Part shown: one piece after another, positions 11,565-22,700 of the stretch | Position numbering within the stretch: the first letter of the stretch is position 1 | Layout of the letters: the number at the start of each line of letters is the position of its first letter | Source of the DNA: Dromaius novaehollandiae | Taxonomy: Eukaryota > Chordata > Aves > Casuariiformes > Dromaiidae | Assembly (NCBI RefSeq): GCF_036370855.1 | Contig: NC_088101.1 | Location: 39,974,544-40,038,543, forward strand | DNA length: 64,000 nt | Direction of reading: 5' to 3' | Notes under the pieces: generated by a model | Database searches by the model: none | What the model was told of the DNA's origin: nothing | The model's input: the letters and a program-made list of their open reading frames with translations, nothing else | Made by a program: the position numbers and the translations under genes

Positions 11565-14500
11565 ACACAATGAATGAAGAGACAAAAAGAAATATGGACA
11601 TCCTAAATGTTCTGGCTTAAATGAAGCAAGGATTTGGGAAGGCTACTAACTACAGCAATGCAGAAGTGAGGGCCTGAGATCATGTGCATGTGTACCAAGA
11701 CTAGCTGACACATGAGATGTTTCAAAAATATCATCTGCAAAAGATAATATTAGAAATAGGGAGAGTAGGGAGAAAAGGTGCTTGTCAGAAGATTGTTCTG
11801 AAGATCCTAACATTAACACTGGAATTAGCAGGATACCAGTGAACATAAAATAATAGAAGACAATGGATGAAAAAAGGTGGAAGAGGAACGGCACAAAATT
11901 TTTGCTTTAATCACGAATATCAAAAATATCGTTTGGGGGACCGCACTCAATCATTTACACAGCTTAGAAGTATGAATCACCAATCCGGCTCCAAGAAAAG
12001 CAGTGGCTTCAGTAAGTTGTCTCCATGTGCACAGCCCAGTGGCAGCCCCACAGCACATCCCTCGGGGATGAGGATGAATTCAAGCGAGAAGTCCAAGCAC
12101 TAGTTACCAGAAGTTGAAATAACCTTCCTTGAATAGCGAGCGTTTGGCAAGAACACATTCAGGGTGCAGAGCTCTTCAGCTTTGCCATAGGGTGGACAGC
12201 CAAGGCTCATCCTCCTGGGACACCTCTATCGACGTGGCCAGGTCCTGCAGAGTTTTCAATCAGGCAACCATAACCTTGTGAAAGGTGTCTCATTTTGGCA
12301 TCTCCCATGAGGTACTGTCCCATCCACATTTGCTCGGAAAGATGAGAGCGGGGTAGGTCAACTACCCTGATGGTTATAACCAAATGCTCAAATAGGCGTA
12401 CAAAGCAAGGCAAACTCCAGAAAAAGTGGAGGATGCAAAGCAATCTTGAAGTTTACCTCCCTGACCATGCGGCTGATGACTTGTGCACAGGCTGGCAATT
12501 TGCATAGATATATAGCGATATGCATAGCCACTTGGTTTTTTCCCCTCAAGATTATTCAAATGGGCTGAAAAGTTGAGCAGGAAGAAGGATGGCATGAAAG
12601 CTTAGGAAGACATGGCCTCCAGCCAAAATATTGTAAAAGACATTATTGTGGTTTTAAATTGTGGTAAATATGGCATCTTCTCACTCAACAGATCTGAGAA
12701 TTCAATGTGGTATTTGTTCACTCTACTGATCACAGTAATTTGTAATCTATACTTCTCCATTACACCCAGAGAGCAGTGGTGACAAAGTTATGAAAAAGCT
12801 AGCCACACACTACTTGCTTTAAAACTCTGCCTTAACCCCAAAGTTTTATGATTTTTAACTAGAATGACACAGTTAAACAGCTACTGTTTTAAGAGAGAAA
12901 ATACATCTCAAATGGAGTAACTGTACCAGCAAGAAGGGCAATGAGCTGTATTAGAACTAGTAATCTCATATAGAAATTATGTGGTTATATCACAGTGTAA
13001 TTATATCAGTAAAGAGTAATCATATCTCTGTACAACACAGCTTTAGCAATACAAAAGCTGGGTGTAAAAACAGGCTGTCAAATATTAAATTGTTATCTTT
13101 TCATTTGTTGCAAGGATTTTTCTATTGTTAGTGAACATATGAGCAAAAAGTAGAGTGTCACTCATCGCATTGCAAGACTTCCAGTTAGAACAGTTTGCCT
13201 ACGAACTGATAAAGAATTGACTGATTTTGATTCAGATTTTAAGAGAGAAAACCCCCAGATAGGCATCTTAAAATATCTAGATAAAAATACTGACTTACTT
13301 CTTTAAATATAAAAACTCTTCTCCTGTGATACCGTTATTCAACTCCTAATGAAAAATTTGCAAAGTGCTCCTTTAACAATTGCCTCCTACAAATAACAGG
13401 TAACAGATTTTTTTTTTTTATATATTAATAGAAGAAAATAATGTCAAACCATAATTGTATGTCATGGTTGCCCCATCATCACACACCTTTTATTTAATTG
13501 TTGAGTAGGCCAATATTTACTTCTACCATTTCAATGAATGCAACCATAAAAAAAAACTTGAAGGCAATTTAGTAATATTTTAATATTACTGTTTAAATTA
13601 CATTTATAAAAACCTTATAGTTAAATTTGACTAAATTTGTACTTAATGTTCATTAAAAAATTGGTTGGCTACCTGAACCAACATACTTTCCAGGGCTGTA
13701 GAGAGAATAAACGAAAATGATGTGAAATTAAATAAAATTAATACTTACATACAACTGATATTTTTTACTGTAAGTATAATAGCTAACAAAGTCGTATAGT
13801 GTTTTTTAAATTTAAAATAACTACAGACTACAGACATTTGAGAATATGATTCTCAAGATTTACCCAATAAATAATGAAAAAATGCCTACTTATTTACTTC
13901 CTCCAAATTTCTTAGCTATCAAAGTGTCACAGATTTTGGGTGCAGGAACATGTGGATTGCTGTCTTATAAATCATTTACTGCCCCCTTTCTTCTGTTTTT
14001 GCTTAAATGCGCAAAAACTTGATAAAGTAATTTCCTATTACTCTTTGAGGTGAATAACCTTCCTTTGAGCAATGGTTTTAAAAGGAGATGTAGTTTTATA
14101 GATCTGAAAGGTATCCAGAGCCATACACAATTGTAACACAAAAATAAAATTGCAAATAATGTAATTTTTATTAACATTTTCCAATGCAGATATTATTTTG
14201 AAAAGAATACTTAATTTTACATATTACTGGTTTCAAGAATAACTCTCTGAGGTTGTTTTTGATTAAATCAAGTGCACTTTTCTTTTTTCCTTTTTGGCCT
14301 TGTTTGGAAGTTACTTTTATTCTTAAGGCTTCATATTTTCAGTTCATACTTCCAGAAGTAACTTTGGGATACAGAAAGTGACCTCACTGACTTGAAGCTA
14401 AAGTACATAATTCTTATCTAACTATAGGAGGAAGTAGGGAAGGGTACAGGAAAAAAACCACACAGTTGTTCAAAATAACATCTGAAGTATTAAAGGAAAT

Positions 14501-17080
14501 GACCACCGTACTAACCTGCCTTTTGTAGAAAAGATTCTTATTTTAAATATGTGCAGTCTAAAGCAATGTCCCTCCTCTTCTGTCTCTAACAGATGCCACC
14601 ACAGACTACAAGAACCAATGTCTTGAAGGTTTACCTGAACAGTATCAAGCAATCTCCAGCTCAGATGGTGTACGCAGACTAAAATTACTAACACTACCAC
14701 ATTCTCCTTCACTGTTAGCACTTAGGATCTAAGGAGTCTCCATTTCACCTATGGACGGACACCTGAAGCAGCATCAAGCTTCGAAGATGGTTCTCAAATT
14801 CTGTATTCAACAATAAATATGAACAAAATCCAAGTGACAAGAAATATTTGGACTCCTAAATAATTTTGAAAGCTATCGTGTTAGAATACAAAGTGGATGG
14901 CCTAAAAAATTATTTTAGTGAGTGCATTTTAGCTTGCCTTCTCAGAAAGAAAGAGGCTAGAAAGAAAGTCATATATTCTGAAAAGGAATCTTGCCAACTC
15001 ATTTGTTTGTTTTATAAAGCAAGTTCCACAATTCACCTTCAAAGTCCTGCCCCAGTTAGAATATTCTCCCTTTTATTTCCATGAGTGAGTATTACAGCAC
15101 TCAGTAAATATCCAAGAATTAAATTCCTTAGTCATCAGCTAACTAGGTTATGTCAGATCTCCTGGTCTTGGAAGCTGCACCACGCAAAGACAACAGATCT
15201 TGGAGATTAAACCCTTGCTTAACTAAGGTTTGCTGCTCACTTAGGCAAGCCTTTCTCATGAGATCAGCACTTCACACTCTGAATTCCCTTAGAAGGAAAC
15301 ACAGCGTCTCCTCAGGATCCCAGGCTGAGCAGGTCCACGTAGAGTCCAATCTTAAAGAACATAGGAATCTACCATATGGATAATAGAAACAGGGACACAC
15401 TACTTTACTTTTCCCTAAATTTACCTTTAGCAAGAGAAACTGCTGAGTAGAAAAATATGGGCTTTGAATCGTAAGATTTGTGGAGTAAAATTATCCACAG
15501 GGTTCTATGGGATTTATACAAACTTAAAATAAGCTTAGCGAAGGAAAAAAAAAAAGCTCAATTTAAAGTATTCAAGCAAGTGACATTTAGTGATTGTTTC
15601 CTGACACAACTTCTGAATTTAAAAAAGTTTGTACCTGTATTTTAACAAAATAGTTAGATAATGGAGGGGAATACCTCTTTCACAGAATCTATAAATCTCT
15701 GGGTAGGGCTTTATTTATTTGAATTTCAACAGAGGCATCTCATCAGAATATGTTCTGGATGGAATTCACATTAGATATTTTATAATAGGAAACCACAAGA
15801 TAATTTTTTTAGAGAGTCTAGTAAAACATTCATACACTTTAGCCATAGGAATTTTCTCACATAAAAAATGTGTATTTTCACTTTCTTACAATATTTTGAT
15901 ACAATGTTTTCTGAAAAGCAAACTGATAAACTGTCCTCCACCAGGAAAGTAAACAAAGCTTTAGCCAAGCCATTTTTTGAAAATTAAACATTCAAATAAG
16001 CAAGAGCTTGTTTCTCACAGCTCAGCCCCATAATGGATACTTTTATTATACAGATTTCCTAAAGGGCTTCCATAAAACATTTTATTCTCCCTCTAAATTA
16101 GAAAAATGAACATCTCTAACTTTTGAAAAGCTAAAATTGGTAGATATGGAAAATATTTAAAAGAGGCTAAAATGTATAAGGTTTTGAAAAAAAAGTCACC
16201 AACAGTAGGCCTCATATGTATTCAGATTTTTGGCTATGGTATGATTACACTGATTGAAACACATGCTTGAAGGCTTGTGAATGTACTATGATTTACTTCA
16301 TTCAAACTGCAATAATACCGGCAACCCCCCTGCTAATGGTGTCTGTAATAGTAAACTGCACTGGTGCATAGAATCCTACAGCAAAGTCTCCATGCTATAC
16401 AGCACTGCACAGGTATGAAGACAGGTTTAAGTACTTTGTTTTATTACTAACTACAGTAAATACAGCAAGATCTTAGTAAGTTTTCAAGGGCAGATTTTAC
16501 TGCAGAAATACATACAGTTGAACAGAAAGGCCTAAAGAAATCCAAATGTCAAAAACGCTGGAAGGGAGAAGCATGACCTTCCTTCTTGACCCATTTTGGG
16601 AAAATAATCCTTCAAAGAACAAGTAAAGTTTTGCTTGTCTTTTGACTGATAAATAATTATGCCACTCATGTATATCCACACAGGAGCAGCTTTAAGAAAA
16701 CAAAACACATTCAAAGCTGCTAACTTTCTGCTGTTCATCACTTAAGAAAAACCTATGGCCAAGATTGTTGAACAAGTACAAGAAAATTCTACTTTAAAAA
16801 AGGCCCTTGGTTCTCAGGACTCAAGTGTCAATTTTCTGTGTTATTCAATTTTTTGTGTAGCACCAAGCTCATAAATATTTACTGTTCTACTGTTAAATAA
16901 TACCAAAGATATTAGTGAATATCCATGTTGAAGAAGTGCTAACCTCTCCATGGACACAGATTTCCAAGTGGGCACCAGTCCACCCAGAGTGCACAGAAGA
17001 ACTTGTAAGAATTATTTTTGTGTCTGTTGTACCTACTACAGTCACCATATTAAAGTTCAAGTTATTTCCTCTCTCCACCT
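11565..17080. other. intergenic AT-rich DNA, no gene seen
   Basis: No supported exon. The 13.3-16.9 kb part is particularly AT-rich. One exon-like patch near 14.59 kb (acceptor plus 30-codon frame) is discussed under rejected items. The 3' end near 17.1 kb may include the TIGD4 3' UTR. Confidence 0.5.
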
Positions 17081-17154
17081 GAAAGTTTATTTTCTTTCCT
17101 CCTAATTTTTGGAAGACTTCAGTTCACAGCCCTTTTTCATAATTTCAAATTTCA

Positions 17155-17160
17155 TTTATT
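17155..17160 (-). terminator. candidate TIGD4 polyadenylation signal
   Basis: TTTATT on the plus strand reads AATAAA on the TIGD4 strand, about 125 bases past the stop codon. Two other AATAAA hexamers exist: one overlaps the stop codon (17284-17289) and one is at 17086-17091. The sequence alone cannot show which is used. Confidence 0.35.
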
Positions 17161-17284
17161 ATGTACAGCTTGGCACCTGAGCAAGACATACTAGAAAACT
17201 TTGCAGCAACACTTATTATAAGCTGCCATATTTGTGTTTGCTTAAATAACTCCTTTTTTCAATTACATGTTTTGTTAACAATAT

Positions 17285-18832
17285 TTATTCACATGCTATG
17301 TGTTGAATAAAATCCTCCAGGTCAGCTAGGGAATTATGAAGGGAATCATTCACATCTTGACTCCTGAGAAACCTTCGAAGGGTATCTAAAGCACTCAGAG
17401 CCTCATTTTTTGATGGCAAAGGCTGTTTGGCTGCCAGAGATCCATCACCTTCATCATCACCTTCATCATCAACAAATGTCCCAGCTTTATCTGAAGTGCT
17501 TTCTTCGGCACTTTGAAACATCCTTTCATTACTTGTGGGCACGTCACAAGTTGCCAAACCTTCATCCAGAGCTTCACATTCCTCCAAAGATAAACCTTCC
17601 GGAAACTCTACTCCGGCTGCCAGTGCATGTGCAATCAAGTCAAAATCACTTTCAAACTCTGCGTCATTATTATCATTTTCCTCAGTTTCTAACTTGAATC
17701 CTGCTTCCTTGTAACTTTTAACAATAGTCTCTGGTGCTACTTTCCTCCAACACAGGTGCAACATCTCCACTGCATCAAGAAGAGTTAACATAAACTCTTT
17801 ATTATCTACTACGCAGTCAACAAATCTCTTGATAAGACAGTGCCTGTATTTAACTTTCAAGCTTCTGATAACCCCTTGTTTCATAGCTATACATGAGGAA
17901 GCGTCTGGAGGAAAGAACACTAATTCAACAGCCTTCAGGTTCTTTACCTCTGAGTGAGCCGGGAGGGGATCAACAAAAATAACTACTCGTCGCTGCTGTG
18001 CTTGAAATCTTCCATCAAGTTTACGCACCCACTGTTCAAACACTTCTGGAGTCATCCAGGCCATATCGTTTGCTTCATAGTCCACAGGCAGCGACTTCAC
18101 ATCTTTGAAACAGCGTGGACTTCTGTTTTTCCCTATAACGAGCAAAGGAAGCTTCTCGGAGCCATCCATATTCGTGCCAACCACAACGGTTATTTGCTCT
18201 CGGCTCAGCTTACCAACAGAACAGGTTTCCCCTTTAAATGAAAATGTGTTATTAGGTAACATCTGATACAACAGTCCAGTCTCCTTTACATTAAACACGT
18301 TTTTTGGCTGGTAGTCATTCAAATAGTAAGGAAGAACATTTTGGTACCAAAGAGTCAAAGCATCCACTGCGGCAGTCGCAGCTGCTCCTGCCGGCCGCGC
18401 TCTGAGCACTAACCCATACCTTGACTTGAAACGATCAAGCCAGCCGTTACTGCACTTAAAATCACCGTGGCCGAGTTTCTGGGCAAAGTCGTTAGCTTTG
18501 AGGCGCAGCATAGGACCATTTACGGGCACGTTCAGGCACTGAGCGATCCTGTACCACTTCATTAACGCCTCCTCCAGATCGGTGTGGAAAGCAGTCCGCA
18601 GCCTTTTCCTTTTAGGATCAAACCCCAGAGATTCGAAGGCTTCCAAAACTTTGTCTTTGTTCTTCAAAATCGAAGACAGCGAATTCTTCTTTATGCCATA
18701 CTTCGCTGCCACGTCTGCCTTTTTCTTGCCGCTCTCCACCGCGCTTATTATGTCAATCTTCTCCTCGATAGAAATGCTTTTTTTTTTCCTTCCTGTGGGC
18801 AGCGGCGCAGAGCTCCCCGCAGCCGCCGCCAT
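17285..18832 (-). CDS. TIGD4: TIGD4, tigger transposable element-derived protein 4 (domesticated pogo-type transposase)
   Basis: Intact single-exon ORF of 515 codons, close to the roughly 512 residues I recall for mammalian TIGD4. In order it shows a CENP-B/Psq-type helix-turn-helix (about residues 16-68, [20 protein letters not shown]), a second CENPB-type DNA-binding domain (about 74-145, with [20 protein letters not shown]) and a DDE_1-type transposase core (about 165-335). An acidic tail (about 383-465) and a short C-terminal helix follow. The catalytic triad is degraded: NVKETGL puts Lys183 at the usual first Asp, Asp288 ([10 protein letters not shown]) remains, and AMKQGVI puts Lys318 at the third Asp. 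Transposition is therefore unlikely and a nuclear DNA-binding role is inferred. The chosen ATG has a good Kozak context (CACCATGG) and lies at the edge of the CpG island. No terminal inverted repeats were seen flanking it, as expected for an old domesticated gene. ARFIP1 is divergently arranged next to it. Identity is from remembered family sequence, not a search. Confidence 0.95.
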   Translation of the reverse strand: MAAAAGSSAPLPTGRKKKSISIEEKIDIISAVESGKKKADVAAKYGIKKNSLSSILKNKDKVLEAFESLGFDPKRKRLRTAFHTDLEEALMKWYRIAQCLNVPVNGPMLRLKANDFAQKLGHGDFKCSNGWLDRFKSRYGLVLRARPAGAAATAAVDALTLWYQNVLPYYLNDYQPKNVFNVKETGLLYQMLPNNTFSFKGETCSVGKLSREQITVVVGTNMDGSEKLPLLVIGKNRSPRCFKDVKSLPVDYEANDMAWMTPEVFEQWVRKLDGRFQAQQRRVVIFVDPLPAHSEVKNLKAVELVFFPPDASSCIAMKQGVIRSLKVKYRHCLIKRFVDCVVDNKEFMLTLLDAVEMLHLCWRKVAPETIVKSYKEAGFKLETEENDNNDAEFESDFDLIAHALAAGVEFPEGLSLEECEALDEGLATCDVPTSNERMFQSAEESTSDKAGTFVDDEGDDEGDGSLAAKQPLPSKNEALSALDTLRRFLRSQDVNDSLHNSLADLEDFIQHIACE

Positions 18833-19363
18833 GGTGCCCCGCGTTGCCTTGCGAGTGCCGCTCCGGGATGCCAGCGGCTTTAATTAGACCGAAGCATCCC
18901 GCTGTCGCAGGCATCGCCCTTGGCACAGCCGCCGGCGCGTCACTACCAGCACGGTCAATCTTAACTCCGCGAACGCCCGGGCAGGGGAAAAGGGCTTCGA
19001 AGCCGAGACGCGCATCCAGCGCTCGGCGAGGCCTAGCAGGGTGCCTCGGAGATGACTGTGGGGAAGTCTCCTCGTACGCAAGTGGAAGAACGAGTGAAAA
19101 AGGGAGGCTGCAGCTGCAGTGACGAGTCTGCCTGCAGGCACACTGAAAGTGTAGCTGATTTCTGGGTTTTGGGGGGATTTACACGCCCCAGGTGGTCATC
19201 CCCCTTCCCTGCCCGACACCAACAGGCGCTAAGAGCATCTTGCCGGCGGTGCGCAGCGCCCCTTACAGCGCCGAGCTGCCGCCCCGGCCGCCGCTGGGGC
19301 GAAAAATAAAAATACAGGCAGGACCGAGCCGCGGGCGGAACCCGGCAGAGAGGGCGGTGTTGA

Positions 19364-19411
19364 CGGGGGGGAGATGGGCGGGGGGGCACACGTGGCGGGG
19401 CGGGGGGGGGG
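19364..19411 (+). other. G-quadruplex-prone G tracts
   Basis: Four or more G runs of 3 to 10 bases occur within about 48 bases on the plus strand, separated by short linkers. This meets the usual sequence pattern for G-quadruplex formation inside the promoter island. Folding is inferred only. Confidence 0.45.
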
Positions 19412-19437
19412 AGTGAGGCGCGGTGGCCCCGGATGTT

Positions 19438-19451
19438 GTTGCTAGGGTTAC
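19438..19451. promoter_or_regulatory. RFX X-box motif
   Basis: The 14-mer GTTGCTAGGGTTAC has two inverted half-sites (GTTGCT and GGTTAC) separated by two bases. Its reverse strand fits the X-box consensus GTNRCC-N2-RGYAAC. It lies between the two divergent genes, about 600 bases upstream of the TIGD4 start codon and about 100 bases from the ETS pair. Confidence 0.5.
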
Positions 19452-19542
19452 CGCTTGGCGGGGGAGCGACCATAGACAGGTGTGCCGTGGGCTAGAGAGG
19501 CGAGCCTTACGGCATGTCCTCAGCGGGGCCACCGTCAGCCGT

Positions 19543-19564
19543 ACTTCCGGCCAAGTACTTCCGG
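19543..19564. promoter_or_regulatory. two tandem ETS-family (GABP-type) sites
   Basis: ACTTCCGG occurs at 19543-19550 and again at 19557-19564, both as exact 8-mers starting 14 bases apart. Tandem ETS sites bound by GABP are a well-known mark of bidirectional TATA-less promoters. They sit about 200 bases upstream of the proposed ARFIP1 exon 1 donor. Binding itself is inferred. Confidence 0.65.
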
Positions 19565-19599
19565 CTCCAGCTGGTACCGGAGGAGGAAGGAAATAAACC

Positions 19600-19757
19600 T
19601 GGAGACGGGCCCCGCCGCCGCGTCCTGCCCCGCCCCGCCCCGCCCGCCCGGCCTGGCCCGGCCCGGTTTTCCTTCCTCCCCTCCCCCCTCCCTCCCTCTC
19701 TCCCCTTTCCCCCGCCCCAGCACGAGGCGCCCGGAGCGGCAGCAGCGCCGCCGGCAG
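19600..19757 (+). other. ARFIP1: probable ARFIP1 non-coding first exon
   Basis: A CAG|GTGAGG donor, close to consensus, ends at 19757 inside the CpG island and just downstream of the ETS and GC-box sites. It is the best 5' splice site for a leader exon joining the downstream ARFIP1 exons. The start coordinate is nominal: no start site can be read directly. Confidence 0.5.
19626..19650. promoter_or_regulatory. Sp1/KLF GC-box cluster
   Basis: Overlapping CCCCGCCC repeats form several adjacent GC boxes about 110 bases before the proposed ARFIP1 exon 1 donor. They would suit recruitment of Sp/KLF factors to a TATA-less promoter. Confidence 0.5.
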
Positions 19758-22700
19758 GTGAGGGCGGACGCTGCGCAGCGCCGGAGCGAGGAGCCGCCGG
19801 GCCGGGCCGGGGGCGGCGGTTGGGCCTGGCGCCTGCGCGGCCCCGCGGAGCGCGCGGGGGTCGCCGCCGCCGCCGCCGCCGGGCGGGAAGGGCAGCGGAG
19901 CTGGAGCTGGAGCTGGGTGGAAGGAGGCTTTGGGGGAGGGGGGGAAGGGGAGAGAAAACTCAGCGCAGAGGGAAGACTCCCCGTGCTGCGTGAATTTCGT
20001 GCTCCTGAGGGTGTTCCGCGCCCTTACGCTTACTGTGCTGGGTGTTCGGGTTTGTCGTTTGCAGCTCGCTGTGCTGGGTTCACCAGCAACGTGTGGAAGC
20101 GCTGCGGTGTTGTGCCGCGAGCAGGTGCTGTACCCGTTACTGCGTACAGGCTGTAGGCAGTTCCCGCTGGCGTTTGATCTGTCGGTTTTAGCTCAAAGCA
20201 CTTCCCAGCCTCTCGTCTCACTTTCCTTGACCTGGATGTAGTTTCAGTGCCTAACGTGTCCTTTCTAGGTTTGGTGGAGCTGGTAACAGGGTTCGTCGTT
20301 TGCTGGCACTGGCTTTGTTATCTATATATTGGTTCGCTAGAAAGGGTAACTTAAGGGTCTTTGGTAGGGCTGGAGAAGGATGCAATGTGATCTGTGTGGC
20401 TCGAAGGCTTACAACTGAGTCATTAACTTATAGATGTATTTGTGTATATATGTATGCGTACATACAATTAAAACAGAAAAAATAAATAATACAGAGAAAC
20501 GTTAAATTGGAAGTTAAGGCAATATCTCGATCACATGGTTCTTCCTGTTTTCCCAGAAGTCATAACGGGAGCCTTAGTTCATCTGGAGAAGAGCAAGCAG
20601 AGTGTTAAAGTGGTGAGGGGCAGGCTGTTCTGGTGTGGGGACTGTGGATATTAGTTACAGGCCTGACCCCAGTCTTCATCTCTGGTGCCTTGTAACTTTC
20701 CTAGCAGCATAATTAGCTTTTGTAAGTGTAACTGAAGCAATGGAATAAACTGACTTACAAATAGTTATTTCAGAAACATGAGAAAATCTTTTTATAAAGT
20801 AGAGTTTGGTTTTTTTTGTTTTTCTTTTTTTTGCTTTTCATCCTTCCTGTACCTAACAGCAACCCAAAAAGCCACTTCTGTTGCTTGTGTATAGGAGCAG
20901 CAAGGGAATTGCAAGAGCATGAAGAGGAAACCATGCTGTGATTTTCAGCAGAAAGTGTATAATGCAGTTCTTTAAATTCTTTAAAAAAAAAAAAAAAAGC
21001 ACTTGATCTTGACAAGATTTAATATTCTTCTTAGTAAGTTATAAATTAAGATTAAGAAAGTATGTATTAAATCATTATTTTTCTATCAGTACTTGCACTG
21101 GCTGCAATGTCACAAAACTTGTTTGGTTATTGGCTTGAATTCCTGTCAGAATATAGATCAAGCACTTTCTTCCAAGTAGAACATCTCTGAGTAGTTTTCT
21201 GTGGGTGTATTAAGAAATCTACCTTCTTTACAATCTTGTCAGTGAGGGCTGAATTGAATATTGGCTCAGAAGAGTAATGTGAAAGAGCAGAATTGCTGAG
21301 ACAGTCTGCAAACAGCATCTGTTTGGGTCAGCTCCTTTCAAGTCTTGAAAAGCTCTGTCAAGAAAGATAGCAAAAGAAAGACTAAATTCTCTTTAGGGAA
21401 ATGGGCAAAATTCCTTCAAAAGCCTTTTTAAAAACAACTCTTCCCCCCCCCCCCGCCCCCAAACTTTCTGGTCCTGTGTCAGTCATGGATGCTGTATTCA
21501 GTTCTTAGAATTCCAGAGTACTTGTTCAGTGCTCTTCTTGGTGCCTGTGTCTTGGGCTTGGTACTGCTGGCTGGTCTCTTTAAAGAGGACTGACTTGTAA
21601 CATACGTTCTTGGCTGTTACTAGAGAAACTTCCATCAGAGCAGATGAGAAGATGTAATTTTCTTTGTTTTGGACGAGCTCATCAATCATTTATTTTGAAG
21701 TAGATTCTTGTAGTTCTTCCCCAGAGAGAAGTAACTTCTTGTTTCTTGTAGCTTTTAAAGTAAATGTTTAAACTTTAAACCTGCGTTTCGTCCATACAGT
21801 CTCAGGACAGGCTTGGAACCTAATGGATAAAAAGTAAAGTTGTGGTTTTAATTTTTTTTTTCTCCTAGTGTTCTACTCCCCCTGAGTATTTGCAGAATGG
21901 CTTTCGGCATCTAGCTCCTTCTACAGGGTGGTTGAGACCAGCAGCTCGGTTACATTTGCAGCAACATTTGGATGGAAGGTGGAGCTATGTGACCAAGATC
22001 TTGTAGGATGCAGTAGCAGTTTATCAGAGGCACTCAGAGTGGTTCTTTACATGATCAAATGCTTTAGTGCTGCTTCAGTGACTACTTGATCATATTGGGA
22101 GAAGGAAAGAAAGATTTGTATATGTATTAATTGTGAGTTAGAGAAAAGGAAGCTGGTGGATACATCAGATGACTGTGCTTCATGTCTTCCACGTGGCTGC
22201 TGAGACAAAATCTGGCACACTTTATGGGTTAAGTCTTCTGAATTCTTGTTTCTGCTTTAGCAGTGATGTAGACTTCTTCTAAGCTACTTTGCCTATGGCA
22301 GTAAAACACTTCTTTCTTTTTCCTCCTATGAAATTGAATTTGTTATGATGGCTTGTAATCTGAAGGTCAAAGTACGAAAGTTTGGATTTGAAATGGGTGT
22401 CTGGAAAAAATGCTTTTGGACAATGGAAATGAGTAATTGCAGTTGCTGGCAAAGGATGTGCTGGTATACTGAGCAGTCATTTAGCATATTCTAAAACTGT
22501 GGCTGCTTTTGTGAAAAAATAATCAATAATACAGCATTCATACTGTACTGAAGATTAGCAAGCTGATATAAAGAACAGCCCTTTCTCTGATACCTGCAAT
22601 AGAAAAATCCAGAGCTGTTGGGATACAGAAGTCTATATGTATTTCTGTAATTGAACCTTAAATATAAATAATTTGTTATGTAAATGCTATGTTTTTTGTA

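Larger units (their letters stand above)
18780..20170. promoter_or_regulatory. CpG island, probable TIGD4/ARFIP1 bidirectional promoter
   Basis: This stretch is strongly GC-rich and dense in CpG, in sharp contrast to the AT-rich DNA on both sides. It spans the TIGD4 start codon (minus strand) and the proposed ARFIP1 first exon (plus strand). No TATA box stands out. It contains paired ETS sites, a run of Sp1/KLF-type GC boxes (about 19626-19650), an NRF1-like site (about 19829-19838, one mismatch) and an RFX-type X-box, a motif set common at broadly expressed divergent promoters. Several long ORFs in this island (for example one spanning 19482-20156) are low-complexity Pro/Arg/Gly/Ala translations of GC-rich DNA, not genes. 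Confidence 0.8.

Noticed and set aside
14592-14682. Exon-like patch: strong acceptor (TGTCTCTAACAG) followed by ATG and a 30-codon frame
   Set aside because: No partner exons, no recognisable protein and a poor donor. Could be a lncRNA exon but cannot be supported from sequence.
1-17000. TMEM154 exons expected from mammalian gene order
   Set aside because: No sequence recognisable as TMEM154 was seen. It probably lies further left.
19482-20156. Long ORFs (up to 224 codons) on both strands in the CpG island
   Set aside because: Pro/Arg/Gly/Ala-rich translations expected from GC-rich DNA with few stops. They overlap each other in several frames and show no domain.
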